35,499 nt of DNA from Flavobacterium pectinovorum (GTDB taxonomy: Bacteria; Bacteroidota; Bacteroidia; Flavobacteriales; Flavobacteriaceae), in NCBI RefSeq assembly GCF_006438875.1, contig NZ_RCZH01000002.1, positions 432,386 through 467,884 on the forward strand, given 5' to 3'. A model generated the notes under the pieces. The model did no database searches. It was not told where the DNA came from and saw nothing but the letters and a program-made list of their open reading frames with translations. Positions 1 through 8,587 of the stretch are shown here, one piece after another. The translations under genes and the position numbers were made by a program. Each line of letters starts with the position of its first letter. Positions within the stretch are counted from its first letter, which is position 1.

Positions 1-302
1 CTAAGGTTTATCTGGACAGTCATTTAGCGTATTATAAACTTTGGGGTTTTAAGGTTGCCATGAAATCAACAACTTTAATTTTTAAGTTCACATTGATTTT
101 ATTGTGTTTTAGTATGGTTATGATTTTTGGATCTTTTGCCGCAGCGTATGCTTTTGGATCTTTATTTGAAAGTACTGCACTTGGTTTTTTAACAGTAGGA
201 GGGATCTACTTAGTATTTACAATTTTACTTTTCTTCTTAAAAGATAAAGTTGTTGAAGGTCCTATATTGGAAAAATTTTCAGAAATCTTTTTTAACGACT
301 AA
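1..302 (+). CDS. Phage-holin-like small membrane protein (5' truncated by window edge)
   Basis: The reading frame is open from base 3, 19 codons before the first ATG at 60, and the upstream residues (ending LAYYKLWGFKVA) read as genuine protein. The gene therefore starts outside the window and the ATG at 60 is internal. Two hydrophobic segments follow, roughly residues 23-50 and 60-82 of the visible 99, with a short acidic C-terminus ending EIFFND. This layout matches small flavobacterial membrane proteins usually named phage holin family protein; that family call is from memory. It is unlikely to be a lytic holin, because nothing nearby looks like phage. The next gene starts 3 bases downstream, so the two are probably cotranscribed. 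Confidence 0.75.
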   Translation, partial: KVYLDSHLAYYKLWGFKVAMKSTTLIFKFTLILLCFSMVMIFGSFAAAYAFGSLFESTALGFLTVGGIYLVFTILLFFLKDKVVEGPILEKFSEIFFND

Positions 303-304
303 TT

Positions 305-559
305 ATGGAAACTAAAAAATACTCATCATACGCAGAAATCGAAAGAGATTTAGAAATTCTCAAATTAGAAAAAGAGATTAATTATCAAAAATTGGTTTTA
401 AGTTTTCAGAGAACTAAAGAATCTATTACACCACAAAGTATCGTTAGTGGCGTTTTTTCTTCCTATAAAGATTACTTCACCAGATCATATCCACAGGTTT
501 TGCAATCAATTTTACCGTATATTATCAATTGGTTTATCAATAAAAAAAGAGGCAATTAA
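305..559 (+). CDS. Small helical protein, possibly DUF6327 family
   Basis: An 84-residue protein with a charged, probably helical N-terminal half (ERDLEILKLEKEINYQKL) and a more hydrophobic C-terminal part (about residues 58-78, ending FINKKRGN). There is no signal peptide. It starts 3 bases after the holin-like gene, and its stop codon lies in the loop of the terminator at 544-569, so it is the last gene of that transcript. It resembles short flavobacterial proteins annotated DUF6327 that sit next to holin-like and YtxH-like stress proteins. The family name is recalled, not checked. Function is unknown. Confidence 0.7.
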   Translation: METKKYSSYAEIERDLEILKLEKEINYQKLVLSFQRTKESITPQSIVSGVFSSYKDYFTRSYPQVLQSILPYIINWFINKKRGN

Positions 560-569
560 GCCTCTTTTT
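544..569. terminator. Bidirectional intrinsic terminator
   Basis: A 10-bp stem (AAAAAGAGGC / GCCTCTTTTT) with a 6-base loop holding the stop codon of the 84-residue protein gene. It sits between two convergent genes and has A and T tracts on both sides, so it can serve both strands. Confidence 0.85.
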
Positions 570-581
570 CGTTTTCTATAA

Positions 582-1562
582 TTATTTTACTTCAGGTAAT
601 ATGTCATCTTCATAACCAGATTGAGGTTCAATTGGTTTTGGTTTCACAATTTTTTTATTGTTTTTCTTCATCATTTCACCAACTTGATTGGATGCTGTAA
701 ACGATGCAACCATATTATTCAACATATCGCTTCCGGCTTGTGGAGAATTTGGTAACAAAATTAAGTTAGAATTTGCATCAGCACCAATAGCTTGCAGCGT
801 ATCATAATGTTGAGTAACTACAATTAAGGCGGAAGCTTCCTGAGAATTAATTCCAACATTATTCAAAACTTCAACACTTTCTACTAAACCTCTTGCAATT
901 TCACGACGTTGATCTGCAATACCCTGACCTTGTAAACGTTTACTTTCAGCTTCAGCTTTTGCTTTTGCAACGATTCTGATTCTTGAACTTTCAGCTTCAA
1001 ATTCAGCTGCAGTTTTTTCTCTGTCAGCGGCATTGATTCTGTTCATGGCATTTTTCACTTGGATATCCGGATCAATATCAGTTACTAAAGTATTGATTAT
1101 ATCATATCCGTAAGTTGTCATTGCTTCGTTCAATTCTCTTTTTACTGCAATTGCGATATCATCTTTTCTTTCAAAAACGTCATCCAATTTTAGCTTTGGA
1201 ACTTCGGCACGAACAACATCAAATACATAGGCAGTAATCTGATCGTGTGGATATTCGAGTTTATAAAAAGCATCATATACTTTTTCCTGTATCACTTTAA
1301 ACTGAACTGAAACTTTCATTTTGATAAAAACGTTGTCTTTAGTTTTGGTTTCGATGATAACATCAAGTTGTTGAATTTTAAGATTTACACGTCCGGCCAA
1401 TCTGTCTACCAACGGAATTTTTAATTGTAATCCTGAATTTCTAACACTGTGAAATTTCCCAAATCGTTCTATAACTACTGATGATTGTTGTTTAACAGTA
1501 AAGAACGAAGACATTAAAATAAATAATCCGAAGACTATTAGAATAATAAATGCTGTACCCAT
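582..1562 (-). CDS. SPFH/band-7 (stomatin/QmcA-like) membrane protein
   Basis: A 326-residue protein with one N-terminal membrane anchor (residues 3-21), then the band-7 start VKQQSSVVIERFGKF and a full SPFH domain to about residue 170. A long Ala/Glu/Lys/Arg-rich helix follows (about 175-225), and the polar tail ends DDILPEVK. Order and length fit bacterial stomatin-like or QmcA-type proteins, which oligomerise on the membrane as scaffolds for proteases or lipid microdomains. No NfeD-type partner is adjacent. The gene is convergent with its left neighbour and monocistronic here. The specific role is not visible from sequence. Confidence 0.9.
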   Translation of the reverse strand: MGTAFIILIVFGLFILMSSFFTVKQQSSVVIERFGKFHSVRNSGLQLKIPLVDRLAGRVNLKIQQLDVIIETKTKDNVFIKMKVSVQFKVIQEKVYDAFYKLEYPHDQITAYVFDVVRAEVPKLKLDDVFERKDDIAIAVKRELNEAMTTYGYDIINTLVTDIDPDIQVKNAMNRINAADREKTAAEFEAESSRIRIVAKAKAEAESKRLQGQGIADQRREIARGLVESVEVLNNVGINSQEASALIVVTQHYDTLQAIGADANSNLILLPNSPQAGSDMLNNMVASFTASNQVGEMMKKNNKKIVKPKPIEPQSGYEDDILPEVK

Positions 1563-1702
1563 GATGATATTAATTTAGTTTTTATTAATTTTTAAAAATA
1601 CGAATAATATAAAGACATTCATTATATAATAATTTCTTTAGAAGATTTTATTTGTTAAAATTTATTCTATTTTTGGTTTAAAATTTAACCAAAACAAAAT
1701 TT

Positions 1703-2680
1703 ATGAAAAAAATTGTATTTTATTTTTTACTATTAACGTCTTTCGTTTCGAAAGCCCAGATTAATGTGAGTTTTTATGCAGATCCTGATGAATTAAAACA
1801 ATTAAAAACACGCCCTTTACTTGTTGAAATTATTGAAGAAGATGAAGATGTTTTAAAGAAACTGGATAAACCAAAGAAAGCTGAAGAGTTAGCGGATTAC
1901 AAAAAGTTTATAGTTGACTTTAATAGAGATTTTAAAGTTTATGCCCAAAAATATTGGACATTCACTAATCAAATGGAATTTAAAACAAGTACTGAAATTA
2001 AAGCTTTACAAAAAGCTAAGAATAAATCGTATGCTATTTTAAGATTAGTTCAATTGAATGATAAAGGTTACTGGGGAGTTAAAACAAATCAAAATGTTCC
2101 TGCGATAGCATTTACAAGAATAGAAAGTAATATTATTAAAACAGATTCCAAGATTTATTTACCATCCCGAAATTTAAATAATGATAAGTCTTTATCTGAA
2201 GCTGATTATAAATATGCCTTAACAATTTTACAAGCGAATGTAGATTGGATTATTACTAATGATAAAGTTTTAAATTTTGACAAGTATGCTGAAAAAATGG
2301 CTAAAGAAAATGTTTCTAGATTAAAAGGAAAAACATTATTAGTAGAAGATAATATGTTGGCGAAGGGTAGAACAAAAGAAGCTGCCATAAAAAATTACGG
2401 TGGAGATTTAAAGTTTGTACCAGAATCTGAATTGAACGATGCGCTTGTTAACAAATCTAAAAATACTGCTGTTGTGTATACAGCTCCTTATGGAATTGTT
2501 AAATCGAATGCACCATTCGTTTCGTTTTCTACTATAGTATATTTTAAAATTATAGTAGATTGTGAAACAAACGAAATCCTTTGGTTATATATGCCGGGAG
2601 CTATGAATTGGGGAGCGAATATGTCAAACCAATTAACGGAAGGCGAATTTAAAGTCATGGCAGATTTAAAAATTATATAA
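1703..2680 (+). CDS. Exported protein of unknown function
   Basis: A 325-residue protein with a clear signal peptide (KKIVFYFLLLTSFVSKAQ, cleavage expected after the Ala near residue 18). The mature part is mixed, with a lysine-rich stretch at about 50-75 and hydrophobic strands near the C-terminus (YFKIIVDCETNEILWLYMPG). I recognise no domain or catalytic motif. There is no lipobox and no T9SS sorting domain, so a periplasmic or outer-membrane-associated location is inferred. A TATTTTTG sequence at 1668-1675 resembles a Bacteroidetes -7 box, but no well-spaced -33 element was found. A strong terminator follows directly. Confidence 0.8.
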   Translation: MKKIVFYFLLLTSFVSKAQINVSFYADPDELKQLKTRPLLVEIIEEDEDVLKKLDKPKKAEELADYKKFIVDFNRDFKVYAQKYWTFTNQMEFKTSTEIKALQKAKNKSYAILRLVQLNDKGYWGVKTNQNVPAIAFTRIESNIIKTDSKIYLPSRNLNNDKSLSEADYKYALTILQANVDWIITNDKVLNFDKYAEKMAKENVSRLKGKTLLVEDNMLAKGRTKEAAIKNYGGDLKFVPESELNDALVNKSKNTAVVYTAPYGIVKSNAPFVSFSTIVYFKIIVDCETNEILWLYMPGAMNWGANMSNQLTEGEFKVMADLKII

Positions 2681-2710
2681 AAAAAAGCTCCCAAATTTGG
2701 GAGCTTTTTT
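2681..2710. terminator. Bidirectional terminator between convergent genes
   Basis: A 12-bp stem, AAAAAAGCTCCC pairing with GGGAGCTTTTTT, around an AAATTT loop. It lies between the 3' ends of the exported protein gene and gltX and is symmetric enough to serve both. Confidence 0.9.
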
Positions 2711-2714
2711 GTTT

Positions 2715-4220
2715 TTATAAAGTTGCAATTGCTTTCTGAATTCTAGAGATAGTTTCTTCTTTTCCTATGATTTCAACAATGTCAAATAGGTGAGGGCCTT
2801 TTAGTGCTCCAACCAAACTCAAACGGAAAGGCTGCATTACTTTGCCCATTCCAATTTCGTTTTTAGTTAACCAATCTTTTACGATTGCTTCTATATTTGC
2901 CGAATCAAATCCATCAATATATTCCAGAGTTGAAATCAATTCCTGCATTAAAGCCGGCGTTTCTTCCTTCCAGTTTTTGCTTGCTTTTTCATCATAAGAT
3001 GTTGGAGCCTGGAAAAAGAAATCAGTCAAATCCCAAAATTCAGAAACGAAATGAGCACGTTCTTTAATCAAAGAAACGATTCTTGTAACGTCAAATTTAG
3101 AAATATTAATACCTTTTTCAACTAGAATAGGAGTGAAGTCTTTCGCTAAATCAGCATCATTTTGTTTGATTAAATATTGGTGATTGAACCATTTGTTTTT
3201 CTCCGGATCAAATTTAGCTCCCGATTTATGAACTCTGTTCAAGTCAAAAGACTCTACTAATTCTTCCAATGAAAATAATTCTTTGTCAGTTCCGTCATTC
3301 CAACCTAACAAAGCAAGAAAGTTTATAACCGCTTCCGGAAAAAATCCTTTCTCTCTGTAACCTGATGAAATTCCTTCTTCAGTTTTCCATTCTAACGGGA
3401 ACACAGGAAATCCTAATTTATCACCGTCTCTTTTAGATAATTTTCCGTTTCCAATTGGTTTTAAAATCAAAGGTAAATGCGCAAATTCCGGAGCATCCCA
3501 ACCAAAAGCTCTGTATAATAAAACGTGAAGAGGCATAGAAGGCAACCATTCTTCACCACGAATTACATGTGAAGTTTCCATCAAATGATCATCGACAATA
3601 TTCGCTAAATGGTAGGTTGGCATACCGTCACTTTTGAATAATACTTTATCATCAAGAAGATTCGTTTCAAATTTTACATCACCACGAATAATATCTTTCA
3701 AATGTAAAGTTTCATCAACCGGCGTTTTAAAACGGATAACATAATGTTCTCCATTTGCAATTCTTTTAGCAACTTCATCAGCAGAAATTACTAGGGAAGT
3801 ATCTAACTTTTCACGATTGTGATGGTTGTAAATAAATGTTTTTCCTTCGGCTTCGTGTTGTTTTCTATGTGCATCCAAAGCTTCAGGAGTATCAAAAGCA
3901 TAATATGCCCAACCTGAATTGATCAATTGATCAGCATAAGATTGGTAAATTTCTTTACGATCACTTTGTCTGTATGGACCGAATTTTTCATTTTTTCCAA
4001 CGGTTTCTTCAGGAGCAATTCCTAACCATTCTAGTGCTTCCATTATATAAGCTTCGGCACCTGGAACAAAACGAGTCTGATCTGTATCTTCAATTCTTAA
4101 ATAAAAAACACCATTGTTTTTTTTGGCAAATAAATAATTAAATAGGGCAGTACGAACTCCGCCAATATGTAAAGGTCCTGTTGGACTTGGTGCAAAACGC
4201 ACACGAACTTGCTTTGACAT
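2715..4220 (-). CDS. gltX: Glutamate--tRNA ligase
   Basis: A class I aminoacyl-tRNA synthetase that charges tRNA-Glu with glutamate using ATP in the cytoplasm. The HIGH-type motif is PSPTGPLHIGG (residues 11-21) and the KMSKS-type motif is KLSKR (260-264). The GluRS-specific LRIEDTDQTR element is at 41-50. A helical anticodon-binding half follows to residue 501, a normal length for the family. It ends 4 bases from the shared terminator and appears to be transcribed alone. Enzymes of this group may also be non-discriminating (acting on tRNA-Gln); the sequence alone does not decide this. Confidence 0.97.
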   Translation of the reverse strand: MSKQVRVRFAPSPTGPLHIGGVRTALFNYLFAKKNNGVFYLRIEDTDQTRFVPGAEAYIMEALEWLGIAPEETVGKNEKFGPYRQSDRKEIYQSYADQLINSGWAYYAFDTPEALDAHRKQHEAEGKTFIYNHHNREKLDTSLVISADEVAKRIANGEHYVIRFKTPVDETLHLKDIIRGDVKFETNLLDDKVLFKSDGMPTYHLANIVDDHLMETSHVIRGEEWLPSMPLHVLLYRAFGWDAPEFAHLPLILKPIGNGKLSKRDGDKLGFPVFPLEWKTEEGISSGYREKGFFPEAVINFLALLGWNDGTDKELFSLEELVESFDLNRVHKSGAKFDPEKNKWFNHQYLIKQNDADLAKDFTPILVEKGINISKFDVTRIVSLIKERAHFVSEFWDLTDFFFQAPTSYDEKASKNWKEETPALMQELISTLEYIDGFDSANIEAIVKDWLTKNEIGMGKVMQPFRLSLVGALKGPHLFDIVEIIGKEETISRIQKAIATL

Positions 4221-4381
4221 TTGTTTAAATTTTGATGCAAAGATACAACTTTAGATAAATTCCAATTTTTTAAAATTCCAAATTACAAGGTAAAGTTGAA
4301 GTTGGGATTTGGAATTTATTTTTTGGAATTTGAATTGCTATAATTAGTACTTTTATGGGTTATAAATAAAAGAGAATCACT

Positions 4382-7300
4382 TTGAAAACAACATCTGCAA
4401 TATATCTAAAGCTTGAAGCATTTATAAAGAAATATTATACCAACGAATTGATAAAAGGAGGACTCCTTTTTATTGGATTTGGGTTATTGTATTTTCTATT
4501 TACGCTTTTTATTGAGTATTTTCTTTGGTTGAAACCATTAGGAAGAACCTTTTTGTTTTGGTTATTTATAGGTGTAGAAGTTTTTCTTTTGTTCCGATTT
4601 ATTCTTTTTCCAATTTTTAAGTTGTTCAAACTTCAAAAAGGAATCGATTATAATCAGGCTTCCAAAATTATTGGAGAGCATTTTACAGAGGTAAGTGATA
4701 AGCTTACGAACTTTTTGCAATTGTCAGCTTCTGAGAATTCGGCAGAAAGTTCTGAATTGATGTTGGCTTCGATAGAGCAAAAAGCAAATTCATTGCAGCC
4801 AATTCCATTTGGAAATGCTATCAATTTTAAAACGAATAAGAAGTATTTACCATTGGCAATAGTTCCGGTTTTACTTTTTGCGGTGTTTTATATTTCGGGA
4901 AACAGCAATATAATTTCTCAAAGTTTAAATAGAGTAGTGCATTTTAATGCGACATTTTTGCCTCCGGCTCCTTTTAAATTTGTGGTCCTAAATCAGAATT
5001 TGCAAACAGAACAAAATAAAGATTTCGTTATCAAAATGGAATCTGTTGGAAATGTTGTTCCGGAGAATGTAATGATTCATATTGGTAACGAAAGTTATTT
5101 TATGGAATCATCTCAAGCGGGAAAGTTTGAATTCAAGATTGAAAAACCTGTAGAAAATGTTTCGTTTTCTTTTGAGGGAAATTCGGTTTCATCTGATGAA
5201 TATGAATTGAAAGTTATTACAGTTCCATCAATTGCCAATTTCGAAATGGTGTTGAACTTTCCCTCTTATCTAAAGAAAAAATCTGAAACCATTCAGGGAA
5301 CCGGAAATGCAATTGTACCGGAAGGAACTTTGGTGACCTGGAAAATGAATACACAATCGACTCAGGAGATTGTTTGGAAGGATGAAAAGGCAACTTTTAA
5401 GTTCAATAAATCTGAAAATGAGTTTAAATTGGCTAAAAACATCAGTCAAAATACAGAATATCAAATTCTTACCTCGAATAATAAGGTGAAAAACTACGAA
5501 AAACTGGATTATCAGCTCTCAGTTATCAGAGATCAGCATCCAACAATCAGCGTAAGTCCTGCACCGGATAGTTTAAAGTTAGATAAGAATTATGTTTTAG
5601 GCAGACTAGGTGATGATTATGGTTTATCTAAATTGCAGGTTGTGTACTATGAACATAACAAACCAAATACTGCAAAGCGAGGAACGATACCTGTGAAGTC
5701 TGGAGTATTTGATCAGTTTGTTTTTAATTTTCCAAGCAATCTGGCTGTACAAGAAGGAGTATCTTATGAGTACTATTTTGAGGTTTTTGATAACGATGCA
5801 CCTCATGGATTTAAGAGTACAAAGTCTTCTGTTTTTTCTGATCGAGTTTCAACTACTGATGAGATTCATGATATGGAATTGCAACAGCAAAATGATAATA
5901 TCAATAGTTTAGAAAAGTCTTTGAAGAATCAAACCAAACAATTCTCAGAGATGGATAAGATTCAGAAAGCCGGAAAAGAGAAAGATAATTTAGAGTTCAA
6001 AGATCAGCAAAAAGTAAATGATTTTATCAAACGTCAGAAACAGCAAGACGAATTGATGAAGCAGTTTGCAGAGAAAATGAATAAGAATTTAGATAAGTTT
6101 CAGTCTGAGAAGAAGGACAAAACTGCTGATGATTTGCAAAAGCGTTTGGATAATGCGGAGAAAGATTTAGAAAAGAATCAGAAGTTAATGGATGAGTTGA
6201 AGAACTTAAACGACAAATTGAATAGTGAAGAGTTGTTTGATAAAATGGAAAAGTTCAAACAGATCAGTAAAAACCAATCTCGTAACCTTGAACAATTAGT
6301 CGAACTTACAAAACGTTTTTATGTTTCTAAAAAAACAGAACAAGTTGCAGATAAATTAAAGAAGTTAGCAGACCAACAAGAACAGCTTTCGGATAAAGAT
6401 AAAGAAAATACTCAGGACAAACAGGAAGATATCAACAAAGCATTTGATAAAATTCAAGAGGATTTAAAAGATTTGAAAGACGAAAACAAGACGTTAAAAT
6501 CTCCATTGGATATTCCTTCTGATGCTTCTAAAGAAAAAGATTTAAAGAATGATTTAGAAAAAGCTTCTGAAGAATTAGGTAAAAAGAATTCTTCTTCGGC
6601 TAAGCCAAAGCAAAAAAGTGCTGCTAAGAAAATGAAAAGTATGGCAGAACAAATGGATTCTAGTATGGAAGGTGGAGAGCAGGATCAGTTAGAGGAAGAT
6701 GTTGCGATGCTTCGTCAGGTTCTGGATAATCTTTTGGCTTTTTCTTTGTCAGAGGAAGATGTTATGAAACAATTTAAATCTATGAAATTGGGATCTTCTG
6801 CTTATACAAAGAACATTAAAGTTCAGCAGAATTTGAAACAGCAGTTTAAATATGTCGATGATAGTTTGTTTGCAATGTCTCTTCGTAATCCAAAAATTGC
6901 AGAAGATGTAACTAAAGAAATTGGTAATGTTCAATATAATGTTGATAAAGCTATTGAAAGCTTAAGCGATGTTCAGGTTCCTAAAGGAGTTTCACACCAG
7001 CAATATGCTGTTTCATCTGCAAATAAATTAGCAGATTTTCTAAGTGATTTATTAAACAATATGCAAATGTCTATGTCTAAACCAGGATCTGGAAAACCAA
7101 AACCAGGAGACGGACAAGGTATGCAATTGCCGGATATTATTCAGAAACAAAAAGGTCTGGGTGATAAAATGAAGGCAGGAATAAAATCTGGCGATAAACC
7201 GGGAGACAAACCTGGGGACAAACCAGGCGAAGGAAAAGATGGTCAGGGTAAAGATGGACAAGGAAAGAACGGTGAGGGAAAAAGTGGAGATGGTAAAAAT

Positions 7301-7768
7301 CGACAAGGAAACAAAAGCGGTGGAAAAGGAAATGAAAGTAAAGACGGGAATGATGGAGAAGGGGATGCTGAAGCTATCATGGAAATCTACAAGGAACAAG
7401 TAAAACTTCGTGAAGCATTGCAAAAGGAATTAGCAAAACAAGGTTTAGATTCTCAGGGTAAATCTGTAATCGATCAAATGAAAGCTTCTGAAAAACAACT
7501 TTTAAATAAAGGTTTTAAGAATGAGAACTTGCAGCGTATTCTAAATATTCAACAAGAATTATTAAAATTAAACAATGCAGTTCAGCAACAAGGGCAAGAT
7601 ACCAAGCGTCAATCTGAAACTAATAAGGCTGAGTTTTCTAATAAAACGAATGCGTTGCCAAGCTCGTTATTGGATTATTTAAACAGTGTAGAGATTTTAA
7701 ATAGACAATCACTACCTTTGCGCTCGAATTTTAATCAAAAAGTTCAAGAATATTTTAATACAAAATGA
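4382..7768 (+). CDS. DUF4175-family giant membrane coiled-coil protein (TTG start)
   Basis: An 1128-residue protein. Membrane segments lie at about residues 27-49, 55-78 and 155-173. A beta-rich region extends to about 490, followed by a long charged coiled coil (about 500-750). A Gly/Lys/Asp-rich low-complexity linker with GDKPGDKPGDKPG repeats and KDGQGKDGQ-type units lies at about 935-985, and the C-terminus is helical. This arrangement fits the Bacteroidetes DUF4175 proteins; function is unknown, probably in the envelope. An in-frame stop at 4367-4369 leaves TTG at 4382 as the only standard start codon, and the residues after it (MKTTSAIYLKLE) look like a normal N-terminus. It overlaps ybeY by ATGA, implying translational coupling. 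Confidence 0.88.
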   Translation: MKTTSAIYLKLEAFIKKYYTNELIKGGLLFIGFGLLYFLFTLFIEYFLWLKPLGRTFLFWLFIGVEVFLLFRFILFPIFKLFKLQKGIDYNQASKIIGEHFTEVSDKLTNFLQLSASENSAESSELMLASIEQKANSLQPIPFGNAINFKTNKKYLPLAIVPVLLFAVFYISGNSNIISQSLNRVVHFNATFLPPAPFKFVVLNQNLQTEQNKDFVIKMESVGNVVPENVMIHIGNESYFMESSQAGKFEFKIEKPVENVSFSFEGNSVSSDEYELKVITVPSIANFEMVLNFPSYLKKKSETIQGTGNAIVPEGTLVTWKMNTQSTQEIVWKDEKATFKFNKSENEFKLAKNISQNTEYQILTSNNKVKNYEKLDYQLSVIRDQHPTISVSPAPDSLKLDKNYVLGRLGDDYGLSKLQVVYYEHNKPNTAKRGTIPVKSGVFDQFVFNFPSNLAVQEGVSYEYYFEVFDNDAPHGFKSTKSSVFSDRVSTTDEIHDMELQQQNDNINSLEKSLKNQTKQFSEMDKIQKAGKEKDNLEFKDQQKVNDFIKRQKQQDELMKQFAEKMNKNLDKFQSEKKDKTADDLQKRLDNAEKDLEKNQKLMDELKNLNDKLNSEELFDKMEKFKQISKNQSRNLEQLVELTKRFYVSKKTEQVADKLKKLADQQEQLSDKDKENTQDKQEDINKAFDKIQEDLKDLKDENKTLKSPLDIPSDASKEKDLKNDLEKASEELGKKNSSSAKPKQKSAAKKMKSMAEQMDSSMEGGEQDQLEEDVAMLRQVLDNLLAFSLSEEDVMKQFKSMKLGSSAYTKNIKVQQNLKQQFKYVDDSLFAMSLRNPKIAEDVTKEIGNVQYNVDKAIESLSDVQVPKGVSHQQYAVSSANKLADFLSDLLNNMQMSMSKPGSGKPKPGDGQGMQLPDIIQKQKGLGDKMKAGIKSGDKPGDKPGDKPGEGKDGQGKDGQGKNGEGKSGDGKNRQGNKSGGKGNESKDGNDGEGDAEAIMEIYKEQVKLREALQKELAKQGLDSQGKSVIDQMKASEKQLLNKGFKNENLQRILNIQQELLKLNNAVQQQGQDTKRQSETNKAEFSNKTNALPSSLLDYLNSVEILNRQSLPLRSNFNQKVQEYFNTK

Positions 7769-8184
7769 TCAATTTTAATTACGAAACCGAATTTACTTTA
7801 GACAACGAACAAGCCTTTGCAGATTGGTTAAGTGCTGTAATAGTTTCTGAAAATAAAAACGAAGGAGAGATAAATTACATTTTTTGTGATGATGAATATC
7901 TTCATAAGATAAATGTAGAATATCTAAATCACGATACTCTAACTGATATTATCAGTTTTGATTACACAGTTGGAAATGAACTTAACGGGGATATTTTTGT
8001 TTCTGTAGAAAGAGTAGAAGATAATGCTAAGGATTTTAATGTTTCTTTTGAAGAAGAAATTAAGCGTGTTCTTGCTCACGGTATATTACATTACTGCGGT
8101 TACAAAGATAAGTCTGATGCTGATGCTGAACTTATGCGTTCAAAAGAAGATGAGAAGATTGCGATGTTTCACGTGGAACAATAG
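7765..8184 (+). CDS. ybeY: rRNA maturation endoribonuclease YbeY
   Basis: A 139-residue metal-dependent endoribonuclease of the UPF0054/YbeY family, involved in 16S rRNA 3'-end maturation and ribosome quality control. The family core is visible as LNHDTLTDIISFDY (54-67) and HGILHYCGYKD (105-115). The usual H-x3-H-x5-H zinc triad is here H105, H109 and D115, so the third His is replaced by Asp. Its start overlaps the DUF4175 stop (ATGA). The last six codons (residues 134-139, MFHVEQ) contain a complete parS-like site at 8165-8180, so the C-terminal sequence doubles as a DNA-binding target. Confidence 0.95.
   Translation: MINFNYETEFTLDNEQAFADWLSAVIVSENKNEGEINYIFCDDEYLHKINVEYLNHDTLTDIISFDYTVGNELNGDIFVSVERVEDNAKDFNVSFEEEIKRVLAHGILHYCGYKDKSDADAELMRSKEDEKIAMFHVEQ
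8165..8180 (+). promoter_or_regulatory. parS-like ParB-binding site 1 (inside ybeY)
   Basis: TGTTTCACGTGGAACA matches the widely conserved chromosomal parS consensus TGTTNCACGTGNAACA. It is read as the last six codons of ybeY. Confidence 0.85.
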
Positions 8185-8224
8185 ATAAAAACAAATTCCA
8201 AATTTTTAAATTCCAAATTCCAAT

Positions 8225-8240
8225 TGTTTCACGTGAAACA
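8225..8240. promoter_or_regulatory. parS-like site 2 (perfect palindrome)
   Basis: TGTTTCACGTGAAACA is a fully symmetric 16-bp site, the best-known form of chromosomal parS. Confidence 0.9.
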
Positions 8241-8272
8241 ATTAGTGATTTATTTTAAATATTAGGCATGAA

Positions 8273-8288
8273 TGTTTCACGTGGAACG
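8273..8288 (+). promoter_or_regulatory. parS-like site 3
   Basis: TGTTTCACGTGGAACG differs from the consensus only in the last base. Confidence 0.8.
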
Positions 8289-8325
8289 TTAGTTTAAAGT
8301 TTATTTTGAAAGTTGAAGATGATAA

Positions 8326-8341
8326 TGTTTCACGTGGAACA
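8326..8341 (+). promoter_or_regulatory. parS-like site 4
   Basis: TGTTTCACGTGGAACA, identical to site 1 and in the same polarity. Confidence 0.85.
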
Positions 8342-8376
8342 CAAACAAAGTGTATCGTTTTAAAAAGAACTGAGAA

Positions 8377-8392
8377 TGTTTCACGTGGAACA
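8377..8392 (+). promoter_or_regulatory. parS-like site 5
   Basis: TGTTTCACGTGGAACA, same polarity as sites 1 and 4. Confidence 0.85.
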
Positions 8393-8436
8393 TGAACAGT
8401 GTTGAAGATTCTAGTTTGGAATTTACAGAAGAAATT

Positions 8437-8452
8437 TGTTTCACGTGGAACA
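8437..8452 (+). promoter_or_regulatory. parS-like site 6
   Basis: TGTTTCACGTGGAACA, same polarity as sites 1, 4 and 5. Confidence 0.85.
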
Positions 8453-8492
8453 GTTTGAGGCAACGATTCGAAATTTTAAAACTTATAGCTGC

Positions 8493-8508
8493 TGTTCCAC
8501 GTGGAACA
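8493..8508. promoter_or_regulatory. parS-like site 7 (perfect palindrome)
   Basis: TGTTCCACGTGGAACA is fully symmetric, and the symmetry extends to 20 bp at 8491-8510 (GC at both ends). Confidence 0.88.
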
Positions 8509-8587
8509 GCGTATGTTTTTGAAGTTGAAATTTTGAGTTCTAAATGGGCGTTTGAAATTTAAAAAATGACTATTGGTGCAAGTGCGC

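Noticed and set aside
1..302. Holin-like protein considered as evidence of a prophage
   Set aside because: No other phage genes are nearby; such proteins are common chromosomal membrane proteins in flavobacteria.
7052..7423. 123-residue minus-strand frame in the DUF4175 gene
   Set aside because: Antisense of the Gly/Lys/Asp-rich linker; Phe/Ser-rich with no features of a real protein.
8242..8463. 73-residue minus-strand frame with repeated VPRET motifs
   Set aside because: It is the parS-like sites read in one frame between non-coding filler; no start signal and no family.
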